Shown: positions 1 through 6,221, numbered from the stretch's first letter. The stretch is 8,595 nucleotides of DNA from Brucellaceae bacterium (GCA_031253705.1 JAIRVW010000003.1:1-8595), one strand, 5' to 3'. Made by a program: numbers and translations. Notes: a model not told the origin generated them from the letters alone.

Positions 1-1
1 T

Positions 2-1006
2 GATCTGGTAGAAATCGCCATTGGTCTCGTGCGTGAGAAAAAACGCGAGGAAGTCAAAGCCAAAGCCCATATCAATGCGGAAGAACGCGTACTGGATGCA
101 CTGGTCGGCAAAACCGCCAGCCCTGCAACCCGTGACAGTTTCCGCAAAAAGCTGCGCGAAGGTGAGCTCGACGATAAAGAAATCGAGATTGAACTGGCCG
201 ATAACAGTTCCGGCATGCCGGGTTTTGAAATGCCGGGAATGCCGGGTGCCAATATCGGCATGATCAATTTGAGCGATATGCTGGGCAAAGCCATGGGCGG
301 CCGTACCAAGCCACGCAAAACAAGCGTCAAAGAATCCTATGCTCTGCTGATCAATGATGAATCCGACAAGTTGCTGGATCAGGATCAGGTAACACAGGAA
401 GCGCTGGAAGCCACCCAGAATGACGGTATCGTCTTCCTTGATGAAATCGACAAGATCGCATCGCGTGAAGGCGGTATGGGAGCAGGGGTTTCCCGCGAGG
501 GTGTGCAGCGCGACCTGCTGCCGCTTGTTGAAGGCACAACCGTTGCAACCAAATACGGGCCGGTAAAAACCGACCATATTCTGTTTATCGCTTCCGGTGC
601 TTTCCATGTTTCCAAGCCGTCGGATTTGCTGCCGGAATTGCAGGGTCGTCTGCCGATCCGTGTTGAGCTCAATGCCCTGTCACGGGAAGATTTCCGCTCG
701 ATCCTGACCGAAACTGAAGTGAGCCTGCTGAAACAATATGTGGCTCTGATGGCTACAGAAGAAGTGACGCTGGAAATCACCGATGACGCGATTGATGCGC
801 TTGCAGATATTGCCGTTGACCTCAATTCCACCATTGAGAATATCGGTGCACGTCGTCTGCAGACGGTTATGGAGAAAGTATTGGATGATATTTCGTTCAA
901 TGCGCCCGATAAAAGCGGCTCTGTTTTCACTGTAGATGCCGAATATGTGCGCAGCAGCATCGGTGATCTGGCCAAGAATATCGATCTGTCGCGCTTTATT
1001 CTGTAA
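2..1006 (+). CDS. hslU: HslU, ATPase subunit of the HslUV (ClpYQ) protease; 5' end cut by window
   Basis: AAA+ unfoldase that feeds substrates to the HslV peptidase in the cytoplasm. The frame is open from base 2, so the gene starts outside the window. The 334 residues seen are about three quarters of a usual HslU of roughly 435 residues; the Walker A loop and pore loop are in the missing part. Visible in fragment numbering: the intermediate (I) domain with an MPG-rich loop near 72-83, Walker B VFLDEID at 144-150, sensor 1 region [10 protein letters not shown] at 193-202, the GRLPIRVEL arginine-finger segment at 215-223, sensor 2 GARRLQ at 282-287, and the C-terminal tail DLSRFIL that in this family docks into HslV. 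hslV is expected just upstream. The gene ends in TAA, followed by two hairpins. Identity is very secure. Confidence 0.97.
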   Translation, partial: DLVEIAIGLVREKKREEVKAKAHINAEERVLDALVGKTASPATRDSFRKKLREGELDDKEIEIELADNSSGMPGFEMPGMPGANIGMINLSDMLGKAMGGRTKPRKTSVKESYALLINDESDKLLDQDQVTQEALEATQNDGIVFLDEIDKIASREGGMGAGVSREGVQRDLLPLVEGTTVATKYGPVKTDHILFIASGAFHVSKPSDLLPELQGRLPIRVELNALSREDFRSILTETEVSLLKQYVALMATEEVTLEITDDAIDALADIAVDLNSTIENIGARRLQTVMEKVLDDISFNAPDKSGSVFTVDAEYVRSSIGDLAKNIDLSRFIL

Positions 1007-1013
1007 AAAGCAG

Positions 1014-1039
1014 ATGACTGTGTGACATTCACACATCAT
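1014..1039 (+). repeat. Near-perfect inverted repeat just after hslU
   Basis: TGTGTGA (1019-1025) and TCACACA (1029-1035) are perfect 7-base arms around a 3-base CAT centre. A further ATGA/TCAT pair (1014-1017 and 1036-1039) extends the stem past one bulged C at 1018. The dyad starts 8 bases after the hslU stop. As RNA it would be a tight 3-nt-loop hairpin upstream of the terminator, possibly protecting the mRNA 3' end. It superficially resembles a CRP box, but the TGTGA/TCACA halves are 3 rather than 6 bases apart. Confidence 0.6.
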
Positions 1040-1055
1040 ATGTAGTTAAGTTTTT

Positions 1056-1093
1056 GAAACCCTCTCGACTTGTGCGCGAGGGTTTCATATTTT
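1056..1093 (+). terminator. Rho-independent terminator of hslU
   Basis: GAAACCCTC (1056-1064) pairs perfectly with GAGGGTTTC (1078-1086). After one mismatch the stem continues by two pairs (CG 1066-1067 with CG 1075-1076... read antiparallel), leaving a loop of about 7 nt. ATATTTTC follows, so the U-tract is short and interrupted. It sits 50 bases after the hslU stop and well before the next gene, which suggests that gene has its own promoter. Confidence 0.75.
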
Positions 1094-1173
1094 CTGCGCG
1101 AAGTTAAAATGCCGTGCTTTCCTGAAATTCTCATTAAGCAGGACAAGCAAATGCGAACGGAGCAAAATTACCT

Positions 1174-2142
1174 ATGAATCTCGGCCCTCATTTTAAACGG
1201 ATTGCAATCGCTGCCGGAACAGGTTTTTTTGCACTGTCACTGATCTCAGCCGCACAGGCGACAACTATGGTACCGGCCGGTAACCGCAATGCGACGCAGC
1301 CGCCAATTCCCGGTGCTTCGGCCAACCGTACCAAAAAACTGAATACGACCTATGAAGCGAAATATCAGAAGATTTATACGCTTCTGAAAACCGACCGCGC
1401 TTTACGCTCCAAAATCAAATCAACGGCTTCAGCCTATAATATTGATCCTGTACATCTTGCCGGCGCCATTATCGGGGAACACACCTATAATGTTGATGCC
1501 TATGACCAGTTGCAGACCTATTATGTGAAGGCGATTTCTTATGTTAAACAGGGCGTGAGTTTTGAATATAAAGGCGAAAGCGTCGGCGATTTCGTCAAAC
1601 GTCCGGAATTTGAAAAATGCGCCGGCCTGTCAGACAGCTACTCTCTGTGGACATGCCGTGAAGCGGTCTGGGATGCACAGTTCCGCGGCAAAAAAGTTGA
1701 CGGTAAATCCTATCCGAATAACCGTTTCGCTGCCGTGTTTTTCCAGCCGTTCTATGCCGGCCAGACCTTTGGTCTTGGCCAGATCAGCCCGCTGACAGCG
1801 CTGCAGATGTCCGACATGGTCAACCGCGTCTCCGGTCTGCCAAAACTCAATGCGGAAGATGGCGCGCAGGTTTATAAAACAATTATGGACCCTGATCTGA
1901 GCCTGCCTTACATGGCGGCAACGATCAAACATTCCATCAATTCCTATAAGAAATATGCCGATTTCGATATTTCGAACAATCCGGGTATTACAGCAACCCT
2001 GTATAATACCGGTGGTGCGGATGCACGCGCCCGTGCACTGGCTGCCGCCAATGCCGGTAAGCAGACCAAGCAGCTGCCACAGGAAAACTACTATGGCTGG
2101 CTGGTCAATTCCAAGATGGATGATTTGCGGTCGCTGTTTTAA
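1174..2142 (+). CDS. DUF1402 family secreted protein, possible lytic-transglycosylase-like fold
   Basis: This is a 322-residue protein that I recognise as the DUF1402 family, found mainly in Hyphomicrobiales and of unproven function. A Sec signal peptide is visible: basic start (K8, R9), hydrophobic stretch about 10-26, and probable cleavage after AQA at residue 29, so it should act in the periplasm. Three segments recall the lysozyme/Slt superfamily in the right order: IIGEH with E102 (possible catalytic acid), FGLGQ at 199-203 (compare GLMQ), and LYNTG at 276-280 (compare AYNAG). E102 and GLGQ are about 98 residues apart, much farther than in Slt, so a large insertion would be needed. C149 and C161 could form a disulfide. 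GGAG at 1159-1162, 11 bases upstream, supports the ATG. Family assignment is from memory; enzyme activity is inference. Confidence 0.88.
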   Translation: MNLGPHFKRIAIAAGTGFFALSLISAAQATTMVPAGNRNATQPPIPGASANRTKKLNTTYEAKYQKIYTLLKTDRALRSKIKSTASAYNIDPVHLAGAIIGEHTYNVDAYDQLQTYYVKAISYVKQGVSFEYKGESVGDFVKRPEFEKCAGLSDSYSLWTCREAVWDAQFRGKKVDGKSYPNNRFAAVFFQPFYAGQTFGLGQISPLTALQMSDMVNRVSGLPKLNAEDGAQVYKTIMDPDLSLPYMAATIKHSINSYKKYADFDISNNPGITATLYNTGGADARARALAAANAGKQTKQLPQENYYGWLVNSKMDDLRSLF

Positions 2143-2153
2143 AATCCCACATC

Positions 2154-2531
2154 TTATCGCGGGCTGCGGTGCTTTTTATGAGCCTGCCGCAGCATTGTGC
2201 TGAGATTGGTAATCATGTCCTGATCAAGAATACCGATATGACTGGCCAGAAGATTGGCCAGTTCTGTCGCCTGCGGTGACAATCCGGCGGTGTCGATTGT
2301 GACACGGGGATGGGAGATCATTGCCAGTTTTTGCAGATCTTCCGCTTCATCCCAGATAATATTGAAATAACCGATAATTCTCTGCAGCAGATCCCATGTC
2401 GGCTGGCCACGGCGTCCGTGCTCCAATGCTGACAGATAAGCCGCCGAGACGCGAATAGCCGCAGCCATTTCCTTCTGGCTGACACCGCGCTCCTCGCGCA
2501 ATTGCCGTAACCGCAAACCAAATGGTGTCAT
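2154..2531 (-). CDS. XRE-family helix-turn-helix transcriptional regulator
   Basis: This is a 125-residue DNA-binding protein. Residues about 4-60 form a Cro/C1-type helix-turn-helix: FGLRLRQLREERG (first helix), SQKEMAAAI at 18-26 (second helix) and SAAYLSALEHGR at 29-40 (recognition helix), then the usual W-x-LLQRI continuation. The C-terminal half (about 62-125) is short and mostly helical-looking, matches no ligand domain I know, and ends in a basic tail. Its ATG overlaps the smr stop as ATGA, and no good ribosome-binding site precedes it, so translation is probably coupled to smr. It is the last gene of the minus-strand cluster and ends 11 bases from the convergent DUF1402 gene. Target genes are unknown; self-regulation of the operon is only a possibility. 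Confidence 0.88.
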   Translation of the reverse strand: MTPFGLRLRQLREERGVSQKEMAAAIRVSAAYLSALEHGRRGQPTWDLLQRIIGYFNIIWDEAEDLQKLAMISHPRVTIDTAGLSPQATELANLLASHIGILDQDMITNLSTMLRQAHKKHRSPR

Positions 2532-3271
2532 GATAGCGGCCGTTTTACTGACGGGAAGGACTGGCGTTCTGCAAGCTTTTCAGCCGGTGTTTTACGCAGC
2601 CTGACATAAAGCGCACCTTGCCCGCCGTGATGGCGCACAGCATCTTCATAAGCACTGACATAGAGACGGAAGAGGGGCGTGGAAAACCAATGCGGCACAG
2701 CCTGTTTTAACACGCCGTCACTGCCCATAGACGTACCTTTACCGGTAATCACCAGTACAAAGCGCAGACCTCTGTGCCATGCATCTGCGAGGAAACCATA
2801 GAGCAGATCATGCGCCTCACGCTGGCGCATACCGTGCAGATCAATACGCGCCTGAATTTCAAGACGTCCCTTGGCAATCTTGCGAATGGTCGGCCGGTCA
2901 ATATCATGAAGCGGATTGGTGACCACTTCCTGTTTTTTACGTGTTTGCAGCGATGTTTCGCCGGAGGCTTTGGCAACGGCCGCCTTCACCGGTTCTGCCT
3001 GCACACGCTGCGGGATATTCAGCCCGTTTTCCATATCCCACAAATGCATATCCTCAATCACGAAGGCTGGCCGTTTGGCAACCGGACGTAAAGGACGTGT
3101 GGTACGGGCTACGGTTTCCCAAAGAATACGGTCTTCTGATTTCAGGAAACCGGAGGATTGTTTCGGTACAATTTCCGCAGGCTTCTGCTCTTCTTTCGGA
3201 TTTTTCAGCATTTTCATTGTGTTTTTATCCGAAACGCGTGGTGCAGAGCGTTGTTTTCTGGTGGTTTTCAT
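2528..3271 (-). CDS. Smr/MutS2-type domain protein
   Basis: This is a 247-residue protein with a C-terminal Smr domain, the module also found at the end of MutS2, often a nuclease acting on DNA or RNA. Signature elements are IDLHGMRQ at 143-150, VITGKGT at 174-180, and HHGGQGALYVRLRK at 214-227. The first 120 or so residues are basic, rich in Lys, Pro and Arg, and probably disordered; no MutS ATPase part is present. I chose the ATG at 3271 because GGAG lies 7 bases upstream and mltA stops only 4 bases before it. The frame stays open upstream to 3424, but that would overlap mltA heavily. It is coupled to xre by a 4-base ATGA overlap. Substrate and cellular role are not established for this stand-alone alphaproteobacterial version. 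Confidence 0.92.
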   Translation of the reverse strand: MKTTRKQRSAPRVSDKNTMKMLKNPKEEQKPAEIVPKQSSGFLKSEDRILWETVARTTRPLRPVAKRPAFVIEDMHLWDMENGLNIPQRVQAEPVKAAVAKASGETSLQTRKKQEVVTNPLHDIDRPTIRKIAKGRLEIQARIDLHGMRQREAHDLLYGFLADAWHRGLRFVLVITGKGTSMGSDGVLKQAVPHWFSTPLFRLYVSAYEDAVRHHGGQGALYVRLRKTPAEKLAERQSFPSVKRPLS

Positions 3272-3275
3272 CCCG

Positions 3276-4391
3276 TTACTCCGCACCATCTTTGCGGGGA
3301 AGTAACATGATGAAATCCGCATCATGACGTATTCCGCCGGCAAGCTGGCCTGCTTCATCGCCGGAACCGAAAAACAGATCGCCGCGGGCAGGGCCAATAA
3401 TGGCTGATCCGGTATCCTGAGCAATCATCAAATGACGAAATGAACCGTCATTTTCTAAAAGTTCGTGTACATTTATGAAAAACGGCGTGCCAAAGCAATG
3501 ATATTTACGATCAATCGCCAGCGATCTTTGCGCGGTGAGGGGCACTTTGGCCGCGGCTACAGGCCCTTCTGCCGCATCATTCACCGGTGCCTCACGGAAG
3601 AAAATATAAGACTGGTTATGCCACAGAATTTCATCAACACGGGCAGGGTGCTCCGCCAGCCATTGCCGGATCGTCTGCATAGTGACCTGTGCAGGTTCCA
3701 GCTCTCCTTTATCAATCAGAACGCGTCCTGCACCGGTAAAGCCATGACCTGACTTGGCCGCATAGGTCAGACGCATCTGCGTGCCATCGGCAAAATTCAG
3801 CCGCACAGCGCCTTGTACATGGGCAAAATAGGCATCCACCTTGTCAGCCACATAGGCAATTTCCAGCCCTTGGTCTGCAAGTGCGCCCTGATCAATCGCC
3901 TGCCGGTCAAAATATTCGCTGATCTGCCCGTCATAAAACCGGCCGAAACCCATATCCTGGGGTAAATTATCCGGCCGGTTATCTGCATCCAATTTGATAA
4001 GATCGGCCGGTTTCCGGTAAAAAGGCACTGAAAATTGCGCAGTTTTGACCCGTGACGCAGCAATTTCCGGCTCATAAAAACCGGTAACAAAACCGGCTTT
4101 CCGGTCGTGGGGGATAATTTTAACGGGATAAAAATTGCGCTCAAAAAAAACACGCGCACTTTCAGCACTGATCTGCTGTGATGCGGCTAATGAACGTGCT
4201 TTGGCGAAGACGGGTAAAAGATCTTCAAATTGCGGGCCGAGACTGCCGCTTTTATAGCGATGAGTTTCAGCATAAATCGCGCATTTCAAGAAAGCAGAAA
4301 ATGCAGCACTGTGGTCATCTTCTGCCCAGCCCCCACAATCAGTAAAATTTAGGCGCTCTGTGGAGCAGTGCGCAGCAGACAAATCTGACAT
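3276..4391 (-). CDS. mltA: MltA family lytic murein transglycosylase A
   Basis: This enzyme cleaves the glycan MurNAc-GlcNAc bond of peptidoglycan to give 1,6-anhydro ends. The 371-residue protein has the MltA core (GFYEPE at 104-109, then FTGAGRVLIDKGE about 218-230 and HNQSYIFFRE at 258-267) and the C-terminal 3D domain with AQDTGSAIIGPARGD at 324-338. D326 aligns by eye with the catalytic Asp of E. coli MltA (D308). The start at 4391 is supported by AAGGAG 7 bases upstream. Unlike the E. coli lipoprotein, the N-terminus (MSDLSAAHCSTERLNF) has no hydrophobic signal or lipobox, and the longer in-frame reading to 4430 adds none. The gene lies 59 bases after the tim44-like gene and 4 bases before smr. 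Identity is strong; route of export is unclear. Confidence 0.95.
   Translation of the reverse strand: MSDLSAAHCSTERLNFTDCGGWAEDDHSAAFSAFLKCAIYAETHRYKSGSLGPQFEDLLPVFAKARSLAASQQISAESARVFFERNFYPVKIIPHDRKAGFVTGFYEPEIAASRVKTAQFSVPFYRKPADLIKLDADNRPDNLPQDMGFGRFYDGQISEYFDRQAIDQGALADQGLEIAYVADKVDAYFAHVQGAVRLNFADGTQMRLTYAAKSGHGFTGAGRVLIDKGELEPAQVTMQTIRQWLAEHPARVDEILWHNQSYIFFREAPVNDAAEGPVAAAKVPLTAQRSLAIDRKYHCFGTPFFINVHELLENDGSFRHLMIAQDTGSAIIGPARGDLFFGSGDEAGQLAGGIRHDADFIMLLPRKDGAE
3279..3282 (-). promoter_or_regulatory. Ribosome-binding site deciding the smr start
   Basis: GGAG on the minus strand, 7 bases before the ATG at 3271 and overlapping the last codons of mltA. It argues for the 247-residue form over longer upstream starts in the same frame (for example 3289). 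Confidence 0.7.
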
Positions 4392-4398
4392 AACACTG

Positions 4399-4404
4399 CT
4401 CCTT
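4399..4404 (-). promoter_or_regulatory. Ribosome-binding site deciding the mltA start
   Basis: A full AAGGAG on the minus strand, 7 bases before the ATG at 4391. It lies inside the longer open frame that reaches 4430 and so favours the shorter 371-residue protein. Confidence 0.75.
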
Positions 4405-4450
4405 AATCCTTTTCCGGCTCTGAAACTCAAAACAGCTCCAGAAACAGAGA

Positions 4451-5155
4451 TTAATCTTCTGCTTCTGTTGCGACCAGTTTCCAGTTCGGATCACGGTTTG
4501 CGGTATTACGGGCAAATGTCCAGACATCGCGGATTTCAGCAACTGTTTCCAGATCGCCGTCAATAATATTGCCCTGTTTGTCCTGCGTCGCGGAAATCAT
4601 TTCGCTAACAATACGCACAGTGACCTGCGCATCCTTGCCCTTCATATCAGCCGCAATAATTTTTGCCTGATTGATACCGACAAAGGTAGAGTTTACTTTT
4701 TCACCACGGTTTTCACGCTCTTTAATCGCAGCGTCAAAACCTTCGTAAACATCTTTGGAAAGCAGGTTTTTCAGGGTTTTACGATCACCATCCGCATAGG
4801 ACAGCACAATCATCTCATAGGCCATTTTAACGCCGTTGATGAATTCCTTCGGATCAAAACCTGCATCATTCGCGCGGATATTGCGCAGACCATTATTCAG
4901 TTCTGTGCCTTCAGGCGCAATCGCATCGATCGATTTGAAATCTTTCGCCTGCGTTTCAAGTGTCTGACGCTGCGGCAGCGAAACAACATTATCTTTCTGC
5001 TGCGGCACAGCAGCAGTATCATCCTGACGCGTTGTATAAGGATCAAACGGCGGGCGCTCATTGCCTGTGCGTTTGCCCAAAACACTGCGCAACTGCAGGA
5101 AAATGATTACTGCAACGATGAAAAAAAAGAATGTGCCAAAACTGAAAAAATTCAT
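4451..5155 (-). CDS. Tim44/TimA-like inner-membrane-anchored protein
   Basis: This 234-residue protein has one N-terminal membrane helix (about 6-22, Phe/Val/Ile rich), then a RSVLGKRTGNERPPFDPY segment (23-40) typical of alphaproteobacterial Tim44 homologues. A polar linker runs to about 95, followed by a C-terminal Tim44-like domain (about 103-230) ending in VWTFAR...PNWKLVAT. The soluble domain's side of the membrane is inferred from the family, which is related to mitochondrial import Tim44; the bacterial function is poorly defined. Start is uncertain: the ATG at 5155 has only a weak GCGAG nearby, while an in-frame TTG at 5167 lies 4 bases from GGAG (5172-5175). I prefer the ATG because the membrane helix then begins almost at once, as in relatives I recall. 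It heads the tim44-mltA-smr-xre cluster. Confidence 0.9.
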   Translation of the reverse strand: MNFFSFGTFFFFIVAVIIFLQLRSVLGKRTGNERPPFDPYTTRQDDTAAVPQQKDNVVSLPQRQTLETQAKDFKSIDAIAPEGTELNNGLRNIRANDAGFDPKEFINGVKMAYEMIVLSYADGDRKTLKNLLSKDVYEGFDAAIKERENRGEKVNSTFVGINQAKIIAADMKGKDAQVTVRIVSEMISATQDKQGNIIDGDLETVAEIRDVWTFARNTANRDPNWKLVATEAED

Positions 5156-5213
5156 ACCGCTCGCCAACTATCTCCGCAGGTATCTGCCGGAATACACAAT
5201 GAACACCCAGAGC

Positions 5214-5242
5214 ATTTTCAGTTTAAATTAAACCATTGTAAA
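5214..5242 (-). promoter_or_regulatory. Candidate sigma-70-type promoter for the tim44-mltA operon
   Basis: On the minus strand, TTTACA (5242-5237) is followed after 17 bases by GAAAAT (5219-5214), matching 5 of 6 and 4 of 6 consensus positions. Transcription would begin near 5207, about 50 bases before the ATG at 5155. The spacer contains the dyad GTTTA-aat-TAAAC (5221-5233). This is matching by eye in AT-rich DNA, so it is tentative. Confidence 0.3.
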
Positions 5243-5265
5243 TACTCTTGTATTTCGTTTTTATA

Positions 5266-5313
5266 CGCATCTTGCTCCAAAAACCGGTTCCCGCTTTCCG
5301 GAATGCGCTCTAG
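5266..5313. repeat. Hyphomicrobiales-type dispersed intergenic repeat
   Basis: The core AAACCGGTTCCCGCTTTCCGG (5281-5301, shown in full only by its ends AAACCGG and CTTTCCGG) with flanking CGCAT (5266-5270) and ATGCG (5303-5307) and GCTCTAG beyond matches, from memory, a short palindromic repeat found many times between genes in Brucella, Rhizobium and Mesorhizobium. The usual form has ACCGGTTCCCACTTTTCGG between arms of ATGC type. The outer arms are inverted, so an imperfect hairpin can form. This single copy cannot prove repetition within this genome. Confidence 0.6.
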
Positions 5314-5606
5314 CATTCAGTCTCAGGTTTTGCCTGTACTGAGTAATTATACAATATCTTTCTTACAGAGCATATTCAGAATATACCGCATCAACGCTGA
5401 TACTGATGCCGAAAATATTCTTCTGATACGCCCGTTCTGTCATAAATCAGCTGAAAGATACCATAAAAACGCTATGTTTTGAAAATTTATATAGTTCACC
5501 ATATTCCGGCATTCAAATGCCAAACCGGCATTCTTATCTATATATCCTGTTTAAGTTCATAATCCGGCGTATTTGCGGTAAAATCCGCCTGTCCGCCCTG
5601 TAATCA

Positions 5607-5612
5607 AGAGGT
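5607..5612 (+). promoter_or_regulatory. Ribosome-binding site deciding the fxsA GTG start
   Basis: AGAGGT lies 9 bases before the GTG at 5622 but 18 bases before the in-frame ATG at 5631, so the GTG is the better start although it is a less common codon. Confidence 0.6.
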
Positions 5613-5621
5613 CAGTCCCCC

Positions 5622-6173
5622 GTGACAAAAATGCTTGGTCCGATCAGCCTGTTGCTGTTTTTAGCCCTGCCATTTGTTGAAATTGCCGGTTTTGTCATTG
5701 TCGGCAAAGAAATCGGTGTGCTGGCAACGCTTGGCCTGATTGTCCTCAGTGCGGTCTTAGGCTTTTCCCTCCTGCGCCGGCAGGGACTGAGCCTACTGAA
5801 CCAGATGAAAGCGGAAACGGCTGCAGGACGCGCACCGCAGCGTGAAATCATCCATGGCACATTGCTGATTTTTGCCGGTATTCTGCTGATCATTCCGGGC
5901 TTTCTCACCGATATTATCGGACTATTGCTGTTTATTCCGTTTGTCCGTGATCTGATCTGGAACAGGTTCCTGCGCAACCGTGTGATGATGGCGACAAATT
6001 TTCAGGCAGGCAGCACCAATTATCAGCAATATGGCCAAAGATATTCACCTCAGGACGATGATATTATTGATCTCGACCCTGAGGATTATTCCAGTTCATC
6101 GGATACAAACAAAAAGAGTAAGAACTCTCCCTGGGGTACAGATCCGAAAGAAATTGAAGACAACAGGAAATGA
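5622..6173 (+). CDS. fxsA: FxsA family cytoplasmic membrane protein
   Basis: This is a 183-residue integral inner-membrane protein. Hydrophobic segments lie at about 7-27, 31-51 and 77-107 (the last long enough to cross or re-enter twice). The segment IPGFLTDIIGLLLFIPFVRD at 91-110 is the FxsA family signature. E. coli FxsA has about 158 residues and is known for easing F-plasmid exclusion of phage T7; the everyday role is unknown. The C-terminal tail (about 125-183) is hydrophilic, with DDDIIDLDPED (145-155) followed by SSSSD and then a lysine-rich segment, and is probably disordered. The start is taken as GTG, from an AGAGGT site 9 bases upstream; ATG at 5631 is the alternative. It is probably a single-gene transcript, with a terminator immediately after the stop and secB starting some 300 bases on. 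Confidence 0.92.
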   Translation: MTKMLGPISLLLFLALPFVEIAGFVIVGKEIGVLATLGLIVLSAVLGFSLLRRQGLSLLNQMKAETAAGRAPQREIIHGTLLIFAGILLIIPGFLTDIIGLLLFIPFVRDLIWNRFLRNRVMMATNFQAGSTNYQQYGQRYSPQDDDIIDLDPEDYSSSSDTNKKSKNSPWGTDPKEIEDNRK

Positions 6174-6174
6174 A

Positions 6175-6221
6175 GAAAAGCAGGCAGACAGGCCTTTTTC
6201 ATTTTTCTGCCTGTTCTTTTT
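6175..6221 (+). terminator. Rho-independent terminator of fxsA
   Basis: CAGGCAG (6181-6187) pairs with CTGCCTG (6207-6213), flanked by an A-rich 5' side and the tract TTCTTTTTA. A competing stem ACAGGC (6188-6193) with GCCTGT (6209-6214) uses almost the same right arm. It begins right after the fxsA TGA, and either form would end the transcript in the U-rich run. Confidence 0.8.

Larger units (their letters stand above)
5168..5606. other. Gene-free divergent intergenic region (tim44 / fxsA)
   Basis: About 440 bases without a believable gene. It contains a candidate tim44 promoter (5214-5242), an intergenic repeat of Hyphomicrobiales type (5266-5313), a hairpin (5317-5342), an inverted repeat (5388-5409) and a three-part GGCATT motif (5508-5532). 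The DNA is more AT-rich than the flanking genes. No convincing promoter for fxsA was found: CATAAT at 5558-5563 could be a -10 box but lacks a good -35, and TTGAAA at 5479-5484 is followed only by a weak TATTCC 17 bases on. The stretch is long enough to hold a small RNA, but none can be shown. Confidence 0.6.

Noticed and set aside
215..246. Three copies of ATGCCGGG within hslU
   Set aside because: They encode the MPG-rich loop of the HslU intermediate domain, which I recall as normal in alphaproteobacterial HslU.
385..1032. Long minus-strand open frame (215 residues) opposite hslU
   Set aside because: It lies antisense to strongly conserved HslU motifs, is rich in Ser/Arg as expected of a mirror frame, and has no family resemblance.
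1019..1035. CRP/FNR-type operator at TGTGTGACATTCACACA
   Set aside because: The TGTGA and TCACA halves are 3 bases apart rather than 6, and it lies between a stop codon and a terminator, not at a promoter.
2163..2193. GCTGCGG...CCGCAGC dyad at the convergent DUF1402/xre ends as a terminator
   Set aside because: The loop is 17 bases, it lies within xre codons, and no T-run follows on either strand.
3272..3424. N-terminal extension of the smr frame
   Set aside because: It would overlap the 3D domain end of mltA by about 150 bases, while a good ribosome-binding site sits right before the ATG at 3271.
5199..5231. Ten-codon open frame on the plus strand in the tim44-fxsA spacer
   Set aside because: Too short, no ribosome-binding site, and it lies over the candidate tim44 promoter; expected by chance.
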